Shown one piece after another: positions 8,834 to 15,646 of a DNA stretch of 17,155 bases; the stretch's first letter is position 1, and the number at the start of each line of letters is the position of its first letter. The DNA is from Coemansia sp. RSA 922 (Eukaryota; Kickxellomycota; Kickxellomycetes; Kickxellales; Kickxellaceae): positions 1 through 17,155 of the forward strand of contig JANBQS010000475.1 of the NCBI GenBank assembly GCA_027577415.1, written 5' to 3'. The notes under the pieces were generated by a model, which was not told where the DNA came from, ran no database searches, and worked only from the letters and a program-made list of their open reading frames with translations. Both the position numbers and the translations under genes were made by a program.

Positions 8834-8932
8834 TTTTTATACCAGGCGAGCTCAAGAAAGCCCTCCAAAAATTCAGTTTGAAAATGTGAATGGAGGGGCA
8901 ATCAGAGAGCAAGACTTGAAAAACTGACGTCA
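8834..8932 (-). promoter_or_regulatory. Core promoter of copy B: TATAAAAA and perfect CRE TGACGTCA
   Basis: TATAAAAA lies at 8841-8834 on the minus strand in the block shared by all copies. TGACGTCA, a perfect palindromic CRE (the classical ATF/CREB bZIP site), lies at 8925-8932, 84 bp upstream of the TATA box, in the same aligned position as TGACATCA in A and C. Confidence 0.65.
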
Positions 8933-9849
8933 TGCTTTCAAAGTATTCCTGCTTGTAAATGCAGTTTGCCATAAAGAAGAAGAAAGAGAATTGTTGCACA
9001 ATGTGAAAGCAGTCAAAGCAAGCAAATGTTCTTTGGCGCTCTCTCTTTAAAGAGGCAATACGTCATTTGGACAGCTGAGCAAAACCCTTTCCTACAAGAT
9101 GATTGGATAGAGGGAGTTTTCAATCTATTGTAGACTTTGCCAGCCGCAGCCAAAGCTGCCAAAAATTGCCCAAAAATTGCTGTTTCAACACAAATTGGCA
9201 ACTAGGGATGGGGGTTGTTGGGGGTAGGCAAAAGCCCCGAAGGGCTATTTTTTCTTTGAAAATGCCAAAGACGGAAAATAACCCCCTTTTTGGTAGAGGG
9301 CCAAAGCCTTGCCTCAGCCTCTACAGTTGCCAGCGGAATTGGCATTGAAAGCACCTTTGGAGTAGCATTGCCTTCTCCTCAATAGTCTAGCGTGAAAACA
9401 GCAACAAGACATTACCTTGCCCAGCTGTGTTTTTCCTATGAGAGCCCAAGGGAAAGGATTGTATAAACGCTAATGTTGTTCGCAGGTCAGCATAGTTTAC
9501 ATGCTAATATTTAATTATACCATTATTCACTAATGTGAATAATAAAAGTTACCACTGAACTAAGTAATAATGGTCTCATATAGAACGACTGCAGTGAGTG
9601 TACTAACATCAGTTGATATACCAAAAAGCGAGGATTAGACATATATGCGCAAATATGCCTAGCTCTCGTCATGGTATGCCAGTGGTGTGGTAAGTGTCCA
9701 CCAAGTGTTTTCCCTCCAATGTCAGAGAATAGCACATTAAAATAAGCAAGTTATAATGAAAGAAAAAAGGCTTGTGTACAAATCAAGAATAATGACCTAG
9801 ATATCGTGGAACAGGCGTTGTGCACTACTTCATTGACCTAGCTGCTAGC

Positions 9850-10212
9850 CTACAAAACAACTTCATGATTTGGAAAGCGATTAGATACATTAACCAGATA
9901 TATATTTAATTCGCTATCTTCAATACCTTCAATATCTTTACGCACCCCGTCTACATAACTATCAAAAAATATATAATTATTTTTAAATTTACATTCGTCC
10001 TCAGGAACAAAAGTGTCGAAGAGTCCATACGAAATGACATTTAAGTCAACCAGCCCTATTATAAATTCATCGTCACCTGAGTATTCAACAAGATGAAGCT
10101 TGTTTAGTGCCTCAGCATCATAGGAATATGCTACATAGACTCTTTCAGCACTACGGATAAATTTATCATATTCCTCTTTGTCCTTAATCAACTTGGTTGT
10201 AATGGAGACCAT
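9850..10212 (-). CDS. Array gene copy C: small thioredoxin-fold-like protein
   Basis: This 120-residue paralogue of copy A has the same predicted strand and helix order. The start is the ATG at 10212-10210, matching SITTK in copy A; a longer frame to 10380 runs through the TATA box and is rejected. Conserved core: FIRSAERVYVAYS (18-30), EALNKL, LVEYSG, EFIIGLVDLNVIS, KFKNNYIFFDSYVDGV, then a C-terminal helix. Relative to A it carries a 3-residue insertion (EGI) before the last helix. The CxxC position reads SYDA; a single cysteine lies in the loop PEDECKF. There is no signal peptide. Function is unknown; a cytosolic protein without dithiol chemistry is the simplest inference. Confidence 0.72.
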   Translation of the reverse strand: MVSITTKLIKDKEEYDKFIRSAERVYVAYSYDAEALNKLHLVEYSGDDEFIIGLVDLNVISYGLFDTFVPEDECKFKNNYIFFDSYVDGVRKDIEGIEDSELNIYLVNVSNRFPNHEVVL

Positions 10213-10312
10213 TGAATAACAGTTTACAGAAATTGGTGCCAAAAACAAGTGGAGAGTAGTGGATGTGATGGAGGATAATTGTAGGAGACAAAAAACAGCA
10301 GAAAGGGTGCTC

Positions 10313-10411
10313 TTTTTATACCAGGTGAGCTCAAGCCAGCTCTCCAGCAATTCAGTTTGAAAATGCAAATGGAGGGGCAATCAGAGAGCGATACTTGAGA
10401 AACTGACATCA
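10313..10411 (-). promoter_or_regulatory. Core promoter of copy C: TATAAAAA and CRE-like TGACATCA
   Basis: TATAAAAA is at 10320-10313 on the minus strand, about 100 bp before the ATG. TGACATCA is at 10404-10411, 84 bp upstream of the TATA box, within the flank shared with copies A and B. Confidence 0.6.
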
Positions 10412-10457
10412 TGCTTTCAATGTATTTGCACTTGGAATAGCAGCTTGAGAGCAAACA

Positions 10458-10733
10458 GTCAAAGGAGGCAAAGGTTCTTTGGTGCTCTTCTCCAAAGAAG
10501 CGATACGTTATTATGACAGTTGATTGAACCTTTTCTTACAAAATGATTGCATAGAGGGTGTAATGCTGACAAATCTGCTGGAACACATGAAAGCTGTCAA
10601 AGCAAGCAAAGGTTCTTTGACATACTTTCCTCAAAGAAGCAACTGTCATTATGACAGTTGAGTAAACCTTTTCTTACAAGATGATAGCATAGAGGGTGTA
10701 ATGCTGGCAAGTCTGTTGGGGCGTGCTGGCCTG
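10458..10733. repeat. Two tandem copies of a ~138-bp distal element
   Basis: A block starting GTCAAAG at 10458 is repeated from 10596 (GTCAAAGCAAGCAAAGGTTC), a period of 138 bp. Both copies contain CAAAGGTTCTTTG, ATGACAGTTGA, CCTTTTCTTACAA and ATAGAGGGTGTAATGCTG in the same order. Single copies occur upstream of gene copies A (from about 7738) and B (from about 9012). The second copy here starts like the element of unit B, while the first starts like that of unit A. Confidence 0.7.
10640..10660. promoter_or_regulatory. Perfect 10-bp inverted repeat in the distal element
   Basis: CAACTGTCAT at 10640-10649 and its exact reverse complement at 10651-10660 flank a single T. The copies in unit A (7782-7802), in the first element here (about 10503-10522) and in unit B (about 9060-9077) are progressively less symmetric, mainly on the left half. 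It looks like a dimer binding site rather than a terminator, because the spacer is too short for an RNA hairpin loop. Confidence 0.5.
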
Positions 10734-11046
10734 TAGCCAAAGGTGGCCGCAGTGATCACTGAGTGAGCTAGTAAATATGGCCCGCTTCTCCGCAAGATGG
10801 GGGATCGAAGTTCCTTAGTTCGCTATTGCACACACCTGCTTATTATTTTACTTTTAATTGCTTACATTTTTATTATATTTGCTCCTATACCTAATCGCAA
10901 ACAAATGCATAGACCATAAGTTCATGATGATCACCTTATAGGCTAATTTACCGATCAAATTGGCTGGGGGCTACCTGTTGACCCAAACAACTGTATTTTA
11001 ACTTCTCTAAACACACCTACTTGCCCTTTATTACCGACAGTCCAAA
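10734..11046 (+). promoter_or_regulatory. Spacer and promoter region of the RNase H gene
   Basis: About 310 bp lie between the end of the array repeats and the RNase H start. The left part (10734-10815) is GC-richer and contains a palindromic CAGTGATCACTG at 10751-10762. The right part is AT-rich, with a pyrimidine-rich stretch and AAAATGACA around the start codon. I see no gene and no clear TATA box. Confidence 0.35.
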
Positions 11047-12129
11047 ATGACAGCCGTGCCGGACGAATGGTCGTTTGTCTACATGCGCAACGTCGATATT
11101 GGTCGTATTCCTAAAACAGCGCTCGGTGAGATCTGGGACTCTTTGGGCGTAGACCGCCGAAAAGTAGCTTGCGCCAGCAGCATCGGTGCGTTTCTGGCAG
11201 AGTTTATTGTACGATCTGACTACGTCGAACGGTTTGTGTCGCTACTATCATCAATAACCACGCCCGAACCTCTGGATGACTCGCTATCCATCTCAGTTGA
11301 TCGGCAATACTCTCCGCTCACGCCCTATACACATATAATTCCGCCCTCTTGCACGATACCAGAGCCAGCAACAAAGGCACTAGACAAGTATGCTCGCGAT
11401 GCACTTATGAAACGATGGTCAGCGATGTACCATGCCACAGATATACCGAGCGTTGCCCGATTTATCCAAAGCGAATTAGATAAGCACTCGCTCAAACTCC
11501 TGCCCCAGTCTTACAGCATAGCTTCTGGAGAAAAGCCGGTGCCTGTTTTGCATTCACCCAGCCGTACTGCCAGCAACCTTGTGCATCATCGGCCGCCGAA
11601 TCACGCTATCTTGTCCAAAGACCATTTAGCAGAGTTAATCCCGCGACCCACCCACGCCCGGTCCATAGTCTATGTCGATGGTGCCTATCTCCCTGACCGA
11701 GGCGCAGCGGGCATAGGCGCATACTTTGAAAACGTTAATGTAGCTCCAATAGCTGAGCGATTGCCAGGTCACCAGTCGAATGCCCGAGCTGAGGTATATG
11801 CCATGGTACTGGCGCTTGATCGGCTAGCCATTGCCCTGGATGGGGCTCCAGAGGCATTGGATCGATTCCACGAGATCTGGGTATGTTCGGACAGCAGATA
11901 CGCCGTGGACGGCGTCAACGTGTATATGGAGACTTGGGAGCAGACCAATTGGCTCACCGCCAAAGGCAAGCCGATTGCTAACCGCAATGTGTTTCGATCC
12001 TTGCACAAGTCTATAAAGAAACTGTCCGATCAAGGATATATTGTATTTGTACATCATCTACCTGCCCACGCAGGTATTCCTGGCAATGAGATTGCAGATA
12101 CCTTGGCAAAGGCAGGAGCACTTTTGTAA
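11047..12129 (+). CDS. RNase H1-type protein with non-standard N-terminal domain
   Basis: The C-terminal 160 of 360 residues form an RNase H fold that cleaves RNA in RNA-DNA hybrids. All acidic catalytic positions are present: D211 (VYVDGAY), E249 (NARAEVYAM), D282 (CSDSRYAVDG) and D351 (GNEIADTLAKAGA), with the conserved H341. The segment TWEQTNWLTAKGKPIANRNV matches cellular eukaryotic RNase H1 better than a retroelement RNase H. The usual N-terminal hybrid-binding domain of eukaryotic RNase H1 is not recognisable. Instead residues 8-66 (from SFVYMRNVDIGRIPKTALGE to EFIVRSDYVERFVSLL) resemble, from memory, a small domain of fungal retroelement-type proteins, followed by an unclassified 130-residue linker. 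No signal peptide, membrane segment or clear mitochondrial presequence is seen. The gene is intact and intron-free as read, and its stop codon lies 28 bp from that of the convergent HPP gene. Confidence 0.87.
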   Translation: MTAVPDEWSFVYMRNVDIGRIPKTALGEIWDSLGVDRRKVACASSIGAFLAEFIVRSDYVERFVSLLSSITTPEPLDDSLSISVDRQYSPLTPYTHIIPPSCTIPEPATKALDKYARDALMKRWSAMYHATDIPSVARFIQSELDKHSLKLLPQSYSIASGEKPVPVLHSPSRTASNLVHHRPPNHAILSKDHLAELIPRPTHARSIVYVDGAYLPDRGAAGIGAYFENVNVAPIAERLPGHQSNARAEVYAMVLALDRLAIALDGAPEALDRFHEIWVCSDSRYAVDGVNVYMETWEQTNWLTAKGKPIANRNVFRSLHKSIKKLSDQGYIVFVHHLPAHAGIPGNEIADTLAKAGALL

Positions 12130-12157
12130 GAGTAATATTGTAAGAATACCAAAACAA

Positions 12158-13063
12158 CTAAACAGCATGTGAGGGTGATGTTTGTGAACGTTCTGCTTCG
12201 CATTGGTGTTGCTTTGCACGCAGCTCGTGCAATTCGTGCTCAAGTTCATGTATGCGTGCCGCTATCCACGCCGATTCGGCGTCTCCCTCGTTCTCTATAT
12301 GGTCGTCGACTTCGCTCGCATCATTGGAGTTTGAAGATCGGCGGGATTCTCCGACACCCTCCTTCTGGCCTATCTGCTCTGGGCTCTGAGTTGGCGACAT
12401 ATGCACGGCAGTAAACCAGTACACCGGGTATACACGCGCCAGGTTATTAAGTAAAAGGGCGACCGAGATCATGATAATAGCCACCGGAAGAATCGGATAC
12501 AACATAAACCACCAACCGACTCTTACAGCATCCGACGAATAGAACCCAGCTAAATACGCTGTAGCACCCGCCGGCGGATGATAACAGTTGGTTATGCCCA
12601 TGATCGCAATCGAGATACCCACAGCCAGGGCGCCTGGCAACCAGTGCAGGCTATCGGGGGTGTCTTTGAACGCCTGGTTCATAAACGTGCCGGTTATTGC
12701 GGCAATCATATGGCCAAAAAAGACGTTTCGCGGCTGTGATAAAGGTGCCGATGGAACGCCGTAGAGGAGTACTGCGGAGGCTCCCGCTGGTGCAATGGCG
12801 AATGGCAAGTGATGGTCCTTTATTGCTGGTCCGTATTTGGTTATTATTCCTAATACTGACATGCCGATAAACGATGTGAGACCAGAGAAGAGTGCCCAGG
12901 CGAGAACCGGTGGTGCGGGCTTTATCTCTGAGTGGTAGCATTGTACTCCACGCATACGTCGAGCGTAGTCTGGTAGTGAGGCTGGTAGCCATATTCCTCG
13001 GTGACCAGGCCTGCCTGGCAGCGCGCGGATCCACTGTGAGAGCCGCCTAAGGATAAAGTTCAT
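12158..13063 (-). CDS. HPP-family integral membrane protein
   Basis: This is a 301-residue protein with the family signature HPPAGA (162-167) and the conserved PSAPLSQPRNVFFGH (104-118). Hydrophobic segments are at about 53-74, 86-104, 114-132, 142-158 and 184-208, giving four or five membrane spans. The N-terminal LPDYARRMRG is typical of fungal members. Related plant and cyanobacterial proteins have been tied to nitrite transport into plastids or cells; whether fungal members do this is not something the sequence shows. The C-terminal 80 residues leave the membrane and are Ser/Asp/Glu-rich, then form a short charged helix (RIHELEHELHELRAKQHQCE) that could be a coiled coil. The ATG at 13063 gives a sensible start just before the conserved N-terminal motif. 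It lies downstream of the carboxypeptidase gene on the same strand, with 275 bp between them. Confidence 0.87.
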   Translation of the reverse strand: MNFILRRLSQWIRALPGRPGHRGIWLPASLPDYARRMRGVQCYHSEIKPAPPVLAWALFSGLTSFIGMSVLGIITKYGPAIKDHHLPFAIAPAGASAVLLYGVPSAPLSQPRNVFFGHMIAAITGTFMNQAFKDTPDSLHWLPGALAVGISIAIMGITNCYHPPAGATAYLAGFYSSDAVRVGWWFMLYPILPVAIIMISVALLLNNLARVYPVYWFTAVHMSPTQSPEQIGQKEGVGESRRSSNSNDASEVDDHIENEGDAESAWIAARIHELEHELHELRAKQHQCEAERSQTSPSHAV

Positions 13064-13338
13064 TACAAAAAATAGAATAAATAGGTATCAGATAAATAAA
13101 CAAGATAAACAGAAAGAAGAAAAGAAAAAGGTGTTTCAAAGATGCTTGTGGATGGAAGTGGAGAGAAAGAAATCGGAAATATTTGGCCGGAATATCGTTC
13201 ACCCGCCCTTCAAACACGCTAGTGGCCCTTGACACCGAAACCAACTCGGCGCATTTGCCAATTCTAAAAATGGGTTCACGAGATTGAAGAACAAGTCTAT
13301 TAATGACATCAGTAAGCGCATAAAAAAAAGGGCCGGAT
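13064..13338 (-). promoter_or_regulatory. Promoter region of the HPP gene / 3' end of the carboxypeptidase gene
   Basis: This 275-bp spacer carries, on the minus strand, a pyrimidine-rich stretch (CTTTTTCTTTTCTTCTTTCT) within about 80 bp of the HPP ATG. No distinct TATA box or RNA gene is seen. Confidence 0.3.
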
Positions 13339-14955
13339 CTAGCTGAGTTTGCTATTCCTAAGGAATTGGGACAACATATACAGAGACGCCTGTGGCTGAT
13401 AATACGGTACTTCGTGTCCAGCCTGATACACTCGCAAGAACGTAAGGTTATCGACAGACTTGAACTGACCCGCCTCGACATTACTACCCGTAGTTGCCGG
13501 CCACGACCAATTAGTTGGCTTAGCCTCAGCAAATTTGGCCTTTCCCTGCCACTCCAAAGCCTTTGCTACGGCCAAAGTGCCATACCAATTACAAATAAAG
13601 TCAGCATCGCCGCTATACAACAACACCTGTATGTTCTTCCCCAAAACAAACTGCAGCGAAGACATTGCCGATCGAGATACTCCATCGGATGTAGCAGCGA
13701 ATCGGTCGAATACTGCGTCGGAACACTCGGTATAATCAATGTCTTCATCGACGCCTACGGCTTTCATAAATTCTTCGGTTCGCAGATAGTCCACATAGTC
13801 GTCGGGTACCAAGTGTGCATTAGGCCGGATATCGTAAGTGCTAACCATCGTGGTCCAGTTCAGAGCACCGCTGCAGTAGGAGTCGGCGGATGCGCATTCC
13901 TTAGATGTACGCCAACGTTCCGGCCTTAATCGAACACAGTCATCGGCTCTCATCCCTAGAGCGCTAGACTGGGGCGCACCAGCACTATAGCACTTGTTCA
14001 TCAAATCTGAGCAACCCGGTACTAGCCTATTCTTCAAGTAAGCGCACTGCGAACGAGTGAACAGAGCCGGATACGTCGAGTTACAGCCAATAGTATAATA
14101 AGATGGAGTCTGTACCGAGTAATCAAACATACCATTGCCGATCCCAATACCTTGCAAGGGAAGCTCGACAAACCCGCGATCTCTAAGCTCAGACGACGCC
14201 AACACATGCTTATTCATATGTAAAAGGTACTCGGCAAAGACGGGGATATATCGTCCTGCGTATGATTCGCCAAATATATGTACATCGGTAATATCGTGCT
14301 CGTTTCGGTCCTTGGCATCAGCTGACAACAGTGCGTAAACGCCCTGCATAACGCGCCAAGCAGTGTCCGCCGACCCCTCAGTCGAATTCGGTATCCTACC
14401 ATGCGAAAATCCGGTACCCACAGGCTGGTCAATGAAAACAATATCAGCGACGTTATTCCACGCATTAGGGTTCCGCTTAACCTCATGCGGCAATAGTTTC
14501 CGCATCTCGTCGCTCATCCCCCGATCAAACACCGAAGAAGGTACATAGGTACAGGGCCCGTTCTCTTGCCAATTGGCAATCTGAGAACTGCACCCGGGAC
14601 CGCCGGAGAACCAAAACACCAAGGGTACTTTATCAGTAGTGGCGTTGAACGATGAGGCTAGTCGTTTGCGTGATCCAAAGTACCAAAAAAATATATGCTT
14701 GTCCTCCATATCCAAATATCCAGAATATTGCCGTACGTCGGGGTCGCAAAGTGTAGGCCTTTTGAGTCGCATTGGTGGTGGATTCCGAGTAGTGTTCACG
14801 TACGCTTCCGATGTACACTGACTAGTCGATTCTCTTGATATACCACCGACCAATGTCTCCTTGGATCGAAGTTGTCCGGTTCGTAGACGTCCATCGACTA
14901 GCTGGATCCAATAGGCGACCCACAGCAACGCTGCAATGCGAGTGAATAGTAACAT
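13339..14955 (-). CDS. Serine carboxypeptidase, peptidase family S10
   Basis: This 538-residue enzyme removes C-terminal residues from peptides, in the vacuole or outside the cell. A hydrophobic signal peptide covers about residues 1-22 (MLLFTRIAALLWVAYWIQLV). Family motifs in order: QYSGYLD near residue 75, WFSGGPGCSS (115-124, oxyanion region), FIDQPVGTGFS, GESYAG with nucleophile S231, YSGDADFICNW with the triad aspartate in D450/D452, and AGHEVPYYQP with H514. The triad is complete. Seven N-glycosylation sequons (for example NATT, NSTE, NWTT, NLTF) fit secretion. The region before the mature domain is only about 50 residues, shorter than the propeptide of yeast carboxypeptidase Y, and there is no C-terminal membrane anchor of the Kex1 type. 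The frame is intact with no visible intron. Confidence 0.93.
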   Translation of the reverse strand: MLLFTRIAALLWVAYWIQLVDGRLRTGQLRSKETLVGGISRESTSQCTSEAYVNTTRNPPPMRLKRPTLCDPDVRQYSGYLDMEDKHIFFWYFGSRKRLASSFNATTDKVPLVFWFSGGPGCSSQIANWQENGPCTYVPSSVFDRGMSDEMRKLLPHEVKRNPNAWNNVADIVFIDQPVGTGFSHGRIPNSTEGSADTAWRVMQGVYALLSADAKDRNEHDITDVHIFGESYAGRYIPVFAEYLLHMNKHVLASSELRDRGFVELPLQGIGIGNGMFDYSVQTPSYYTIGCNSTYPALFTRSQCAYLKNRLVPGCSDLMNKCYSAGAPQSSALGMRADDCVRLRPERWRTSKECASADSYCSGALNWTTMVSTYDIRPNAHLVPDDYVDYLRTEEFMKAVGVDEDIDYTECSDAVFDRFAATSDGVSRSAMSSLQFVLGKNIQVLLYSGDADFICNWYGTLAVAKALEWQGKAKFAEAKPTNWSWPATTGSNVEAGQFKSVDNLTFLRVYQAGHEVPYYQPQASLYMLSQFLRNSKLS

Positions 14956-15646
14956 CCCGCTACAAGAGATGTAACAATAATAATATATCCACCCGAAAAG
15001 AACAATAAATAATAAAAAAAGTGATGCGAAATATAAAATCCAAAGTATTTTTTGCGATGATAAACGCCAAAAATAAAAATGCTAGTTGCAAGCGCTATGT
15101 ATGTGTGGAGGACTGGCTATAGAGCATGTAATATAATCCAAGACATGGAGAGGCGTGGAGCAAGCCCAGATATCTTGCAAGTATAACCAGGTATCTGGCA
15201 CCCAACGTGGTAGATAAAAAATATTGCGGGGAGGAAAAGAGAAATAAAATAACAAACGCGGGGAAGGGAGACTAGAACTTTATACTCCAATAGTTACAGA
15301 TGGTCACGAACAGCAAAGTAGACATGAAACCTTGGTGTACAAGCCAGCATGTGCCAAGTATATATATTTGTTCCAAAAAAAGAAAGATACAAGCCGTCTT
15401 CATTATGAAGATGAAAAGCAATTCCCGTGGTCACCTCCCCCCTTTTTTTTTACAAGAACATGCATGGCTGAGCACTACATCTCGCGGCATCATATGTGGA
15501 GCACACGCCACACCTTGTAAAAAAGGACAATGTCATGACCGAATGGAGAGACGAAAAGAAAAACTCACAGGTCAGCATGGCTTATCCAAGTAACAGCTGC
15601 AAGCCGGTGCCCGAGTCTAGCCGCTCAGGTGAATGTGGAGTCTTTT
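14956..15646. other. Intergenic region between carboxypeptidase and UPF3 genes
   Basis: About 690 bp hold the carboxypeptidase promoter (left, AT-rich, with poly-A/T tracts at 14985-15075) and the UPF3 3' flank (right). Short plus-strand frames at 15300-15593, 15332-15520 and 15496-15735 give products without recognisable domains, and the last overlaps the UPF3 coding end in antisense. I see no tRNA, repeat or mobile element. Confidence 0.4.

Larger units (their letters stand above)
8340..9560 (-). repeat. Tandem unit B
   Basis: This middle unit has the same layout as unit A: coding part, TATA block, CRE, the distal element beginning with GTCAAAGCAAGCAAA near 9012, and a further block with TGCTGTTTCAACACAAAT near 9178-9195 that also occurs in A near 7908. 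Between copies B and C (about 9560-9710) I see no gene and only weak similarity to the other units. Boundaries are approximate. Confidence 0.55.
9712..10457 (-). repeat. Tandem unit C (proximal part)
   Basis: The unit contains copy C, its promoter and a 3' flank that matches unit A closely (from TCCCTCCAATGTC near 9713 through TGTGTACAAATCA to the coding end). Similarity to A extends through the coding region, 5' leader (CAAAAACAAGTGGAGAGTAG) and CRE region. Units A and C are closer to each other than either is to B, although B lies between them. Confidence 0.65.

Noticed and set aside
7739..9348. Open frames in the distal elements (7739-8095 and 9013-9201 minus; 7865-8068 and 9103-9348 plus)
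   Set aside because: Similarity between units here is at DNA level with frame-changing gaps, so these are shadows of duplicated noncoding sequence.
6990..10733. The tandem units as a transposon or a CRISPR-like array
   Set aside because: No terminal inverted repeats, target-site duplications or transposase are seen, and the units are kilobase-sized gene duplications without regular short spacers.
10725..10815. Possible tRNA or Pol III gene: TAGCCAAAGGTGG resembles an A box and GATCGAAGTTC a B box
   Set aside because: No acceptor stem pairs across the region, the B-box-like segment lacks the required final C and a paired T stem, and no anticodon arm can be folded.
11650..12129. RNase H domain as part of a retrotransposon
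   Set aside because: No reverse transcriptase or integrase is encoded nearby, and the catalytic domain matches cellular RNase H1 features better.
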